Shown: piece after piece, positions 1 to 9,000 of the stretch | Layout of the letters: each line of letters starts with the position of its first letter | Numbering within the stretch: the first letter of the stretch is position 1 | NCBI GenBank assembly: GCA_001247695.2 | Contig: LGRX02030258.1 | Coordinates: 1-24,545 of the forward strand | DNA length: 24,545 bases | Reading direction: 5' to 3' | DNA from: Cymbomonas tetramitiformis | Lineage: Eukaryota > Chlorophyta > Pyramimonadophyceae > Pyramimonadales > Pyramimonadaceae | Made by a program: the position numbers and the translations under genes | Notes under the pieces: model-generated | The model's database searches: none | What the model saw: only the letters and a program-made list of their open reading frames with translations | Told to the model about the DNA's origin: nothing

Positions 1-141
1 GCTTCAGAGGGGGTTGCGCTTGCGCCTTCCTGCGCATCTGAGCTCGAGAGGGGGTTGTGCTTGCGCCTTCCTGCGCATCTGAGCTTCAGAGGGGGTTGTG
101 CTTGCGCCTTCCTGCGCATCTGAGCTTGAGAGGGCGATGCG
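1..141. repeat. 41-bp minisatellite, about 3.4 copies
   Basis: Copies start at 1, 42, 83 and 124 with a few substitutions; the last is cut short. Each contains TTGCGCCTTCCTGCGCATCT. The array probably lies in the intron just before the exon at 268, and it may extend beyond the left edge of the window. Confidence 0.9.
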
Positions 142-267
142 TTTGGTGTACCTTGCACATCTAAGCCAGATTGAGCCAGCTTTCCTGTTTCTAAAATCTG
201 ACATCGTGAGGGGTGTGAAAAATTGGCCCCAATATGTCTGAGCTTCTTGAAGGAGGGTTGAGGACAG

Positions 268-1628
268 CTGATGCAATGGGGATGCGGATTGAGGGGGACC
301 ATCGCCTACGCCCTTGCCGTGGATATGCCGACGGGGAGTCAGGACGCGGCCCGAGCCTTCAAAGATTGTACTCTGGTCTCTCCCATAGTCCCCTTTGCCC
401 CCTCTGAATGTCCACGTATGGCCGCCACGTATAGCCTAAAGTTACTTTTGCTCAACCGTAAAAGCTATTAGCGGTGCCTGGTCATAAGAAGGCAGCTTGG
501 ACGACAACCTCAAATCATACATTTGCAGTGTAGCCAGCCAGTGCAATCTGCCATCAATTTGCTGGAGAAGCATGTACACTCTGTAACTGGTTCACCATCA
601 TCTTGTACCAATCTTGAAGTGACCTCTCCCCACCTCCAATTTTGTTGCTTATCGGCGCTTTCTATTCTTGTAAAAAGGTGCTAGCTACTCCTCATGTCAA
701 GGTACTGCTTACTCTTAGTCAATATTACACAATATTCCTGAGATATTTATTTGTGATTCTGATTCTGCAATGCATCGAAAGCGTGTATCCTAAATGCGTG
801 AGGTGCGATCTGTGGTGGGAGATTGAGCCCACAGCTTGTTTGCATTGTTACCACACTCGGCTTCGGCGCCGCCACGAAGCCGGCACTAGAGGCTACCAAC
901 ATGCGGGACACAGCGGACGAAAATGAGGTGCATTCTGTGGCCTTGCTCTTGGGAATCAACTTCGCCATGTGGCCCACATCTCTCCACATGGGCATGTGGT
1001 CTCTCCACTTTCCAGTCAAACTGCCAGCATGAAGCCAAATGGGAGGGCTAAATATCAAAAAGGCCTGTTGATGCAACCCTTGGAGATTATGACCCAGGCC
1101 TCGGCACCGCACAATGCTAGGGATGGCGGTGGATAACGCGGGATTGTATTGGGGGTGTCAGGTCAATATGAAAAACTTATCTGCAGCCCATCCAGAAGTA
1201 AAGCGAGGACCTAACACACAGGACATTCAGAACAGGAGGTCTGCCCGGAAACAAAAAGAAAACAGAAGGAAATCATTATTTATTGCAGAACGTCAAGCAT
1301 CGCTGATGGCAGAATTGGATCTGGAGGACTCAGACGACCTACGCAAGATACTGAGTACCAGCAATGGATTTTCGAAGGTTGTCACCATCCATGTTTGCAA
1401 TGATGGGTCTTGTTTGTGTCATGATGTGTGGGCATCACGAAACTCCTATGAGGTGTTACAGAGCATAGGTGTGGTTGGGGGAGGCTGCAGCTGTTATTCG
1501 AGCTGGATGAGAAATACTTCATCCCGTTCTTGAGAGTTGAAGGTTGGAAAGAACAAGAGACCAAAGAGAACAATGAGAGCACTTCCCTTCTGAATGGTAC
1601 AGAGCGCCCTTCGGGGTACGCAACTTAG
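268..1628 (+). CDS. Na+/H+ exchanger-like (CPA1/NHE type) gene, last four exons
   Basis: I read four exons, all joined in phase 0: 268-375, 835-927, 1162-1377 and 1491-1628, ending in TAG. Each intron starts with GT and ends with AG (CACAG at 834, GTCAG at 1161, TGCAG at 1490). Exon 1 carries GCGLRGTIAYALAV, which matches the conserved GLRGAIAFALA transmembrane motif of NHE exchangers. Its end joins exon 2 to give a hydrophobic stretch and GAATKPALEA, like the last transmembrane helix of that family. Exon 3 encodes a basic then acidic cytosolic tail; exon 4 has LDEKYFIPFLRV, like the (F/L)DxKYxxPF motif in exchanger tails. The family exchanges Na+ or K+ for H+ across membranes. The N-terminal part lies left of the window. 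The donors at 376, 928 and 1378 are weak matches to consensus. About 184 residues are visible. The gene looks intact here and is probably a host gene. The family call rests on motif reading only. Confidence 0.68.
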
Positions 1629-2714
1629 ATTTTCGGGCTTGGAGGAAGAGATCTCAAGCGAAATGCACAACGAAAGCACAACGTATTCCCCCTGCTGGTT
1701 TCTCTGTAGTGTTGCTGCCTTTCCTTTGCATATCATTTCCAACCGCATAGCTTAGGTGAGGGTGTTCGCGGTTGGCGGCATATCTTGGTCTGTATGCCAG
1801 CACATTGATGTGACCTTTCTTGTGCTTGGCCCATGGGAATGTGCTGTGCTGGGCCATAAACATCACAAAGTGACACGAAATTCAGTATTTCCTCAGCAAA
1901 TGGAGGGAAATGACTACCAATAAAATTTCCAGCTTTTTATAACGAGGATATATAAATTGCTCCAGGAAATAAGGTGTCGGTCGTAGGTTGATGGGAGGAT
2001 GCCCTAATTATGCCAAGTTGTTTTGTGGCCCAACACATTAGCTCCAGTTACGTAGTGATCGCTTCGAAAAGCGTAACTTCCAAATAAAAATTTAGCCTAT
2101 TGATTACTAGCATGGATGCAATCTCACACGAATGCTGCAGCGTGGCATAGCAGTACACTTCTTGCATCTGGTATGTCTGACCTACTATCAGTTTTCAGTT
2201 AGTCTGGTCATCGCGCTCGGTCTTGATATGGTCTACATAAAAAGGCGCCACAGCGGTTCGTCTGATATATATATTTTCGATGGGACACGTATGTGCGTGT
2301 GCGAGGCCGAGGTCGCATTTACAGTACTCCGTCGTGAATACACTGCTCAAAAGCGATATGAATAAGAAGTTCTCGCTGGATTTTGGAACGACTTACTTTC
2401 GGAAGTGAATTTCGAAACACGAAATCGCGTTTCCGGAGCTTGCGAAAATAATTTATTCGAAAGGTACAATTGGTCATCTGAAATTTTCGCGTGAAAATAT
2501 GCAAAGCAGGTGCTGCGGGATCAAAAATTCAGGGTTTCAGCGTCCGGGTTTCGAATTTTCGCGTCCGGAAAATTCATTTTTTTGCGCTCGGGGTTTCTCC
2601 AGACTTGCTGGCATGCGTCTAAGGAAGTATACTGGTACGTAGGTCCATGCTGTCCAGGTGTTGTTTAGGAACAAGAAGTGAATAAGCAAATCTGCGCATG
2701 GGGTGTGATATGGC
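1629..2714. other. intergenic region with no supported gene
   Basis: The short ORFs here do not look like protein and have no convincing splice sites. The stretch from 2380 to 2600 is rich in TTCG and AATTTTCG words. I see no transposon ends. Confidence 0.5.
1919..1924 (+). promoter_or_regulatory. poly(A) signal candidate AATAAA
   Basis: A canonical AATAAA lies about 290 bp after the exchanger stop codon and is the first one downstream. It is a plausible 3' end signal for that gene. Confidence 0.4.
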
Positions 2715-3245
2715 TCACTCTACCCTCCGAACGCTGAATCGAGTAGCATCCGATATACCCCACTCGCTCCGGTGGGCTATATCGGATGAGTGCAAAAAAC
2801 TCGATCGACTGCGTGAGATTTGCGATCTTCTTTTTTTGACCCGTTCCTCGATTTCCCGCGCTGTTGCATAAAAAAGGGCGATCTGCCTCACAATTTCAGA
2901 TGATTGATTGTGCCGAAGATGCATGTGTGTTGATGAAAATACGAAGTCGGGCAGTGCCGTGTGCACCTGTACTGCGTGCACCGTGCTTTCCAAGGCAACT
3001 ATCTCCAAAAGAACGGTGTGTGGAACGCGACTGAAGAGCACGAATGCTATCGGTGAGTTCCTTCTCGGCCTCATCATACGATCAACCCTACATTTGCCTC
3101 GTTTATATTGTTTCAGCAGGTCAAGAACAGCCGTGGCTTCCATTGGAAGAGGTGGAAGAGGTTCCTCGGCGGCAAAGCGGTCGTCGGGTAGCGGCGCGTA
3201 GTTGTTGGCCGGGGAAAGAAACTTGCCATCGAAGAAAGCAAGCAC
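2715..3245 (-). CDS. unresolved ORF of 176 codons
   Basis: The frame is open from a TAG just upstream of 3245 to the stop at 2715. The first in-frame start is GTG at 3245, so this could be an internal exon. The N-terminal third is rich in proline and acidic residues; the middle is helix-like and ends in a lysine/arginine/serine stretch. No family is recognised. The opposite strand offers a competing model: a good donor (GTGAGT at 3052) and an acceptor with a pyrimidine tract (TTTCAG ending at 3117) define a 66-nt intron inside this ORF. Both cannot be the main transcript. The ORF begins right at the proposed LTR edge, so it could also be a host exon cut by the retrotransposon. Confidence 0.3.
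   Translation of the reverse strand: MLAFFDGKFLSPANNYAPLPDDRFAAEEPLPPLPMEATAVLDLLKQYKRGKCRVDRMMRPRRNSPIAFVLFSRVPHTVLLEIVALESTVHAVQVHTALPDFVFSSTHMHLRHNQSSEIVRQIALFYATAREIEERVKKRRSQISRSRSSFLHSSDIAHRSEWGISDATRFSVRRVE
2747..2788. repeat. 17-bp inverted repeat (hairpin)
   Basis: CATCCGATATACCCCAC at 2747-2763 pairs with the complement at 2772-2788 with one mismatch, around an 8-nt loop. It lies near the 3' end of the minus-strand ORF at 2715-3245. Its function is unknown. Confidence 0.75.
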
Positions 3246-3679
3246 TCCCGGTATGGGAGTCTACACCCTTGCTTCTCCTCTTCTTTACACTTTCGGACTT
3301 ATCTATTTCTACTATTAAACGACCGCACGAGGTATGGTTTCGATACTACGGTTGGTCCACTATCCGGAATACGGTTTCGTTATTCTTTCAAGTATGCTTT
3401 CAGTGTATGCTTTCATTACACATATACAGCGGTTACAGTTTCTTACTTTTTACGTTACAAATTATTCAGTTCAGTTCTCATCTCCGAAACTGGTTACACT
3501 TCGAGTTCTTATACATTCATGAACTCTTTCCATAACTCAACTGTACTGAGTACTCCGTACAACAGGCTAGGCACCTCACATCAACATCATTCTGATCGGT
3601 CCTACTGTACTCCGTACTGAGTACTCTTGCGTTTTGTACTTAGCCGTTTTTCTTGCTCTTGTGCTTGCTTCCTAGCACA
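3240..3679 (-). repeat. possible 3' LTR of the gypsy element, lower edge uncertain
   Basis: On the minus strand a G-run purine tract (3680-3694) is followed by TGTGCTAGGAAGC, the usual arrangement of polypurine tract and LTR 5' end with TG. The element's coding region stops at 4278, so the position suits a 3' LTR. I cannot find a clear CA end near 3240, and no second LTR is in the window to compare. The stretch contains two copies of the palindromic words TACTCCGTAC and GAGTAC (near 3545 and 3605). It holds no convincing gene. Confidence 0.35.
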
Positions 3680-3694
3680 ACTCCCCCCCCCCTT
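3680..3694 (-). promoter_or_regulatory. polypurine tract candidate
   Basis: On the minus strand this reads TAAGGGGGGGGGGAGT, directly before TGTGCTAGG. Such a tract primes plus-strand DNA synthesis in LTR retrotransposons. Its place downstream of the methyltransferase stop supports the reading. Confidence 0.4.
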
Positions 3695-4071
3695 AGGGAA
3701 GGTCACGTCCACGCTGACCACGTCGGACCAGTAAAGTTTTTATACAGATCTTCTACTGTTGCTCAGGGTGATTATACAGGTCTCAGCCGCCTGTTGTCTG
3801 GGATGACATTACACTTCCCACGACACACCGCAATAAGGAGATCAACCTCTTAAGCACAAGGGTCGGCCTCTCACCGGTCTGCCATCTGCACTACCAGGCT
3901 CCCCCAAGGCTCGAGATCTCACATCCATTACCACGCTCAAGGTTTCAAACCTTCCAACACGGTACACTTACAGGTGATGGCAATAGGTTTGCCAATTACC
4001 CGACAGTTATCGGGATGCCGGCCCGGAGGAAAGGTTTTAAACCCTTACCGCCTCCTCGGAATGCGTAGAGC

Positions 4072-4262
4072 TTTTACCCAGATCTCCAACTGCTGCCCGG
4101 TCGTGCCAGGCCCAGAGCCAATGCTCTCATGAAATGGATTATACAGATTTCCACCTGTTGCCTGGCTGTACCGAGGCTAGAGCCACTGCTCGGTTGGATA
4201 GATTATCCAGGTTCTCACCTGTCGCCTGGTCATACCGAGGCTGGAGCCACTGCTTTTCTCGA
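4072..4262. repeat. 64-65-bp tandem repeat, three diverged copies
   Basis: Copies begin near 4072, 4137 and 4201. They share CCTGTYGCCTGG-like and GAGCCACTGCT-like segments. A weaker fourth copy may lie near 3768. The array covers the gypsy 3' untranslated region between the methyltransferase stop and the proposed polypurine tract. Confidence 0.75.
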
Positions 4263-4954
4263 AACTCTCCGACGCTCTCAATCGCTAAGACCACTCGCGT
4301 CAGATTCCCATCCGCCCTCGGGTATTATCGTCACTTCGGCTCGTACTCCCGCTAACGCTATCGGTTCCGGTTCAAACTCGGGCAGGTCGCTCTCAACAAC
4401 AGCTGACTGGACTAAACCGCCCATCTCGCTTGGATCTTCCCTGACAAGCAGTTCAGACAGGAACTCATGCACCTCTTCATGTAAGGTCAGGTTGTGGAAA
4501 AGTTGTTTTAACAGTGCTGAAGGAATCCCATACAAATTCTCTCGCGCTCCCATGCCCTTCGCAAACACACCTCCGGCTCTCATCGCGCGCCCTCCTTGCG
4601 CAACCTTCTCGTGCCTACCGTGTCGCCGGAAGAACTCGCAAGGCGTGTCGGCATCGCACACTCGCAGGGGTGTGTGCAACTGAACGTTGGTCCAGATATG
4701 CGTGGGCTTTCTGTATGCGGTCCCGTATTTACAGTATGTGACGAGGTGCGGAGCTAGTAGATTGCTCATGCATCGACGCGAGTGCAGACCGTGGGGCTCT
4801 CTTCCCTTCGGGTTCTCAATGAAGTATGCTTCGGGCCTCAAGTACCGGATGATCTCCAGTGTCCTACGAACTCGCCTGCCCGCAGCGCGCAAATCTCGGA
4901 TGCCTACTGTCTTCGCCTGGTTGTACTCTGTACAAGGTGGGCTAGCCCAGACTA

Positions 4955-4970
4955 CGTCGAACGGTCGAAG
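4955..4970. other. hAT-type excision footprint A
   Basis: The 16 nt read CGTCGAAC GGTCGAAG. A perfect duplication of target CGTCGAAG would be CGTCGAAG CGTCGAAG. The two bases at the junction are changed to their complements (G to C and C to G). This is the classical Ac/hAT footprint. It adds 8 bp, and taking out one copy restores the methyltransferase frame. Confidence 0.75.
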
Positions 4971-5004
4971 TGTCCTGGTCTGAACTGTCGGTAGTCCCAT
5001 CGCA

Positions 5005-5020
5005 TGATATCGAGATATCC
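5005..5020. other. hAT-type excision footprint B
   Basis: The 16 nt read TGATATCG AGATATCC. The target would be TGATATCC, duplicated, with the junction bases complemented (C to G and T to A). It adds 8 bp. Removal joins motif I to the 34-nt segment before footprint A in frame. Confidence 0.75.
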
Positions 5021-5150
5021 TCGCAATGTGTGGGGCCCCACTTGGGCTGAATGTCCACGGCAACTACTTCGCTGCTGGGAAACTGCTTAGTAAACTGCCT
5101 CTCGACTGACCCGGTCCCACTAAACAATACGAGAATTTTAGACTGGCCGA

Positions 5151-5990
5151 CTGGCTCCTTCTCAAGTGCTGCGGCTCCGTTGACTGGCGGCAGGGTGCCC
5201 TGAACGGATACTCTCGCGAAAGTTCCTACTCCCTCATCAAACCTCTCCTCTGGCACCCATGGCATTGCGCCGTCTACCTTGAGCTCCTCTGAAAGTGTGG
5301 TCCACATTGCTCCTGCGGATTCGTCGCGCCTCTTACGGACCCTAAGCTTCTCTCGCTCCACTCTCTTAGCCTCGATCCTCTCAAACTCCAACAACGCCCG
5401 GTTGGGAACGCCGGGCCTGCCGGCTCCGTCCCACTCCAGATCCTCTCGGGTCTTCCACTCGTTCTCACTGCGGGGCATCCCTGTCCACTTGACTAGGTAC
5501 TCCGTCCACCTCCTGCCCTGACGTTGGCGCGTACGCGAACGCTCCACCCTCTCGACGTGGGTTTCCTTGCGCCCACTGACTTCCAACGGAGGAGGGGGGA
5601 TCTCCTTAGCTCTCTCGACGAAGCGGCTACTCGACTGTCGACTCCACCGGCGAAAGCCGGTCCACGGTGAACACATCGTGCACTTTCCACTGCTTAGGCG
5701 TCTGCAACCTATAGGCCGACGGTGCGCCCCTATCGCTCGCGGGGAGGGCCATCTGCCGGTCGTTGTGAACTTCCAGCACCCGAAGGGGTCCGAGGCGCTT
5801 CTTAAGCAGTTTCTTGTGCAACCCGCGGTCGCCCGGCTGGGTGAGGTACGTGGCGTCTACCCACACCTCATCGCCTACTGCGTAACTCCTGGCCTTGTGA
5901 CGCGCGTCGTACTGGGCGATCTGCTGCTGCTGAGCCAAGAGCAGCTTCTCCCTAGCGAGCTGCAACTGGCGAACAAATTGGCGGGCTGTC
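5151..5990 (-). pseudogene. integrase C-terminal GPY/F module and chromodomain of the gypsy Pol
   Basis: From the integrase side the minus strand encodes a glutamine-rich helix, a segment with KKRLGPLRVLEV (the GPY/F module) and VHDVFTVDRLSP, the usual end of that module. Then comes a proline-rich linker and, at about 5390-5570, a chromodomain with TEYLVKWTGMP and ENEWKTREDL, which match the YLVKWxGY and NxWEPxxxL motifs. Chromodomains bind modified histone tails and direct integration. The frame changes between GPY/F and chromodomain at 5630-5644, where a third footprint sits. About 80 residues of basic linker follow before the methyltransferase. Confidence 0.82.
5630..5644. other. hAT-type excision footprint C (one base deleted)
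   Basis: The 15 nt read CTCGACT G TCGACTC. A duplication of target CTCGACTC would put CC at the junction, and here it is a single G. The change adds 7 bp. Removing it joins the GPY/F frame to the chromodomain frame. Footprints with a complemented and shortened junction are typical of hAT excision. Confidence 0.65.
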
Positions 5991-6030
5991 TCGTGGGTTG
6001 TACCCTTTTTTTACTGTTGCGCCCCTCCCC

Positions 6031-6666
6031 CCCTTACTAAGCTCGGCCTCTCCGTGATGCAAGTGCTGCCTCCACGAAGAAGTCTAGCCGGGAGGCCGGA
6101 GCGTGACCATACGTCAGTTCAAAAGGGGTGAAGCCCGTGACGGCGGAACGAGAGTCATTGATGGCGTACTCGACCGGGGTACACCGCAAATCCCAATCGT
6201 GCTGGTTGGCGTCGACATACGCGCGTAACTTACGTTCGACCGTGTGGTTTGTGTGCTCTGCCTGCCCATCACCGCTTGTGGGTGGTACGGCGTGGTAGAG
6301 GCAATCTGGACTCCCATCAACCGGTGTAGGTCGAGATACATTTCATCTCTGAAGCGGGAGTCCCGATCACAAACGATCTTCATGGGAGCGCCGTGCAAAC
6401 GCCACACTTGGTCGAAATACATGCGCGCGATCTGAGCAGCCGAGCTGTCAGCGTAAAGCATGGGGACTACGTGCATCATCTTGGACAGCTTGTCCGTGAA
6501 GGTAGCAAACGCGTCGTACCCTCGCTCTGTGCGAGGCAGCCCAGTAACGAAGTCGATACTAACCACTTGCCACAGTCTTACTGGGACTTGCAAGGGGTTA
6601 AGCTGACCGTCTGGATACCCGTCGCACGGCCGGGTCTGTTGGCATACGACGCCGGATTTGCACCAG
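6031..6666 (-). pseudogene. integrase catalytic core of the gypsy Pol, frame broken
   Basis: The DDE core starts after CQQTRPCDG at the LINE junction. The first Asp is in SIDFVTGLP (about 6550), the second in CDRDSRF (about 6360), and YHPQ follows at about 6285. There a net +2 change (about 6265) shifts the frame. The part with the catalytic Glu (DGQAEHTN) and the rest of the core, to FELTYGHAP, runs in the next frame to stops near 6037. A second shift between 5990 and 6037 leads back to the GPY/F frame. The core integrates the cDNA. The last Cys pair of the zinc finger is damaged: the position before VVCQQ reads Gly (GGC) where a Cys is expected. No hAT pattern is seen at the +2 change. Confidence 0.85.
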
Positions 6667-7851
6667 ATAATAATAATAATAATAATAATAATAAAACATT
6701 TACGCTAGCAAAGGGGACAAAGTCTTGAGAGTGCGGTATCCCTGCAAAGCAGGCTAGTGAAAACACCAGGGGCTACTCCCTCTGCTATAGCGCGCCCACA
6801 AAGGGGCTCAACCCACTTTTCAGCAGGGTGACATCTAGAGAAAAAGCTAAGTGCTAGGCAAAAAACTCTAGAAGATGGAGAAGCAGCCATGGCCGGGTGA
6901 GTGGAGGGGTGGCTGAATCTGGCGGTGGGGAGAGAAGTCGGAGAATTAAGGGGGTTTTTGGAGACGTTGAGGAAGGGGGTCGGGTGGGCGGGGAGAGGGG
7001 GTGGCGGGGGAGGGGAGGGGGGGGACGGCCCCTCCCCTTGGGGACACGGGACCATCTTTTATTGCAAATTTTTGAGAATTATTGCAGGAGGGTTTGAAGA
7101 AAGTCGTTTGATTGTTGCACAGCTTCTGTTTTTGTCATGGCTTCACTGCTCGAGATGTCAACTGTATGCGGGTCAGTGTTTAAGGTGGTGGTGGTGTTTA
7201 ACAGAAACACGTCTCGCCTATTTTTGGTGTGTTGTCTACAAATTCTTGATAGTTTTTTAAGAAGAGGTTTAATCTTGCCACGGGGAACACCTATCGTGTT
7301 GAGGACAGTACCAAAAAGAGGAGGGAGGTATCCCATGAGTGTGAGAACTTTGGGCCATTTAACGGTGTTTATGAAGGGCTTGGAATTTGCGTTGGTGATT
7401 GTCGTGTCGTGGTGACCACCATAATAAGGCTCAATATCACTCTGATGATAAGGAGGGTCTTGAGTGGGCCATGGGCAAAGCGAAGAAGGAAGTACTTTGA
7501 CGCTTTCGTTCAGAACTTCATCCCAAATATCAGAGCTGACTCCTGTGTATTCTAGCCTCTTCTTCGTGACTCTGGACTTAGGAAGGACGTTGAGGAACCA
7601 TCTGGCAATCTTTTTCTGTGTAGGCCTCCAGTCAAAGACTGGTTGAGTATCACTGGGTGCACTGTCTATAGCTATGATAACAACATCCGAAAAGTCATCC
7701 TTATAGCATCCACCACCTGGGAGAACGTAGGGGTCATCACCCGTCCAATAGCCATGTGGGATAAATGGAATAGTGTTATGCGGGAATCTGAAAACAAGTT
7801 TAAAACCTTTGTCGAACCATCTTTTTTGGTTTTTGGGAGACAGCGGAAGAA
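6667..7851 (-). mobile_element. 5'-truncated non-LTR (LINE-like) retrotransposon inserted in the integrase
   Basis: The 1185-bp insert is flanked by ACCAG (6662-6666 and 7852-7856). Taking it out with one ACCAG restores a continuous integrase zinc-finger reading. On the minus strand it starts abruptly inside an open frame and ends in a TTA-type microsatellite tail (about 9 units, 6667-6697). That is the form left by target-primed reverse transcription with 5' truncation. No terminal repeats are seen. The 3' untranslated part (6700-7078) has a GC-rich purine/pyrimidine-skewed stretch at 6890-7040. The TSD is short for a LINE, so another retroposon type is possible. Confidence 0.65.
7079..7851 (-). 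CDS. C-terminal part of the LINE-like element's ORF, 5' truncated
   Basis: The frame is open from the insertion junction to TAA at 7079, about 257 codons. It has no start of its own; upstream codons belong to the gypsy integrase. The protein has PFIPHGYWTGDDPYVLPGGG near the start, a DVVIIAIDSAP segment, a WRPTQKKIARWFLNVLP segment and a lysine/arginine-rich stretch (KIKPLLKKLSRICRQ). I do not recognise a named domain, and reverse transcriptase motifs are not visible. By position it should be the C-terminus of the element's long ORF. No internal stops are present, so the insertion may be young. Confidence 0.5.
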
Positions 7852-7856
7852 ACCAG

Positions 7857-8204
7857 TCGGTGACATCCTTGCTCATGCGTGGCCACCAAAACGCGACGGG
7901 ATACCCTGTCCAGTGTCGTATCCCTTCTTGTGTGCCCTGCTGCCGGGGACTCGTGTGCCTCGCGCATCACCAACTCTCTGAGGGGGGAATCCTAAGCTAG
8001 CACCAGCTGATACCGCCCTTCTGCCACTCGCCAAATCATGTCGTCTACCATGCGAAACGTGTCTGTTCTCTGATGTGGGGCCGCGATCAATTCCTCTCTC
8101 AACGAACTGAGGTACGGGCTGCGTTCGTATTCCGCTTGCAAGGCGCGGACGAACTCATCAGCCTTCAGTGGTCCCGACGCTGCTCTGACCTTTGCTGTAA
8201 CCCC
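7857..8204 (-). pseudogene. integrase zinc-binding (HHCC) region of the gypsy Pol, with nonsense and frameshift
   Basis: The segment reads from FVRALQAEYER through MIWRVAEGRRYQLVLA to a TAG at about 8000, where a Glu would be expected, then goes on as SPLRELVMREAHESPAAGHT, the typical H-x6-H start of the gypsy integrase zinc finger. An extra G near 7893 shifts the frame before FWWPRMSKDVTDW. The Cys half of the finger lies on the other side of the LINE. The Dam-like domain directly upstream ends with a stop in its own frame at 8206, so another frame change lies between them. Confidence 0.8.
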
Positions 8205-8205
8205 T

Positions 8206-8771
8206 CTAGTTTAAAGGCTCGTCGGGTTCCGTCTCACTGTCCTTTCGCGCAGGTGGCGCTCGGGGCTTTGCCCTACTGGCTGCTGGGGCCCAAACCAGAA
8301 GGACCGGCCAGCGCAGCGGGGGCCGACCTTCATCGGGAGACTCGAAGAGGTGGTTGGGACGACCTTTCTCGTCCTTCATATCAAAGACTTTGACCGGATG
8401 AAGCCCATATTTGGGGTGAATCAACCGTCTCCAGGGAGCGTCATAGTCTGGTAGAAGGAACATTGCCGAGGTGTTTTCCGGATCGGCGCGCCACTCAGCA
8501 AGGAAATGCCGAAGAATTCTTTCTATCAAGTCCGAATCCTTCGTGTAAGGGGGGTTACACCAAACGTGTTTCCCGCGCCACTTTTCCTTCAAGCAGTCGG
8601 TCCAATAGGTGTCAACCTGCCGGTTAACGCCCATGGAGTCGCAACACGCGTCAACGTCAAACATCCCGTACTGGGCCGCTATCTCCTCAAAGCGCTCCCT
8701 GATCAGCTTCCAGTCCTGGCGATCTACGACCTGGTCGTAGTGGGAGCTACCTTCTGGGGGCTTAACGGGCT
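8206..8771 (-). pseudogene. Dam-like N6-adenine DNA methyltransferase domain in the gypsy Pol
   Basis: The segment starts after a frame change at about 8772 and stays open to TAG at 8206. It reads HYDQVVDRQDWKLI, then MFDVDACCDSMGVN, KEKWRGKHVWCNPPYTK and AMFLLPDYDAPWRR. This matches the phage Dam family (Pfam PF05869 from memory): a D-x-D/A-C-x2-x2-N segment, W-x-G-x(2-3)-W/V-x-NPPY, the catalytic DPPY-type motif, and LLP after the next strand. The enzyme would methylate adenine N6. The basic/proline-rich tail (KPRAPPARKD) links to the integrase zinc finger. All catalytic residues I can identify are present. Its place between RNase H and integrase in a chromodomain gypsy element is unusual. 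Confidence 0.8.
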
Positions 8772-9000
8772 CAGGTGCCTCTGGCTGCCTTCGGATGACT
8801 CTGGGTCTCAGGATGGGGGAACTCGTCGGTTTCCGGTGCTCCTCTTGCTGCCTCCGGGTGACTCTGGACTTCTGCTGCGGCCTGTTCCCTAGCTCGGTCT
8901 GCTCTGGTCATGACTGCTAGCGATTCGGCATCCCTTAAGGACTTCTCGCCTACTGCTAGGGTGTCGGCTGCGTCCAGCCAGAGAACGACCATATCGCAAA
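8772..9000 (-). pseudogene. gypsy linker between RNase H and Dam domains, with in-frame repeats
   Basis: The frame reads LDAADTLAVGEKSLRDAE, AVMTRADRAREQ and then two 21-codon repeats containing QSHPxAARG (DNA copies at 8784 and 8847 on the plus strand). It meets a stop at 8771, one base out of frame with the Dam domain. The upstream limit (about 9000) is where protein-like sequence ends and the accessory block begins. I could not find a TSD here. Confidence 0.55.

Larger units (their letters stand above)
4278..5150 (-). pseudogene. C5-cytosine DNA methyltransferase domain of the gypsy Pol, frame broken
   Basis: The product would transfer a methyl group from S-adenosylmethionine to cytosine C5. 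Motif I (VLFSGTGSV, SAM binding) is at about 5105-5135; motif IV ASPPCTEY with the catalytic cysteine is at about 4925-4950; motif VI reads ENP instead of the usual ENV (about 4805-4820); a motif VIII-like YRKPTHIWTN and a C-terminal NLYGIPSALL follow. The ENP form and SPPCTEY are typical of compact phage, viral and protist enzymes rather than of DNMT1/3. Motif I is in one frame, 4971-5004 in a second, and motif IV to the stop at 4278 in a third. Both changes sit on 8-bp duplications with the hAT footprint pattern. It lies directly after the chromodomain, so an intact copy would bring the enzyme to the integration site as part of Pol (inference). Confidence 0.82.

Noticed and set aside
4129..4741. 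Plus-strand ORFs over the methyltransferase
   Set aside because: They run antisense to clear methyltransferase motifs and have no protein-like features.
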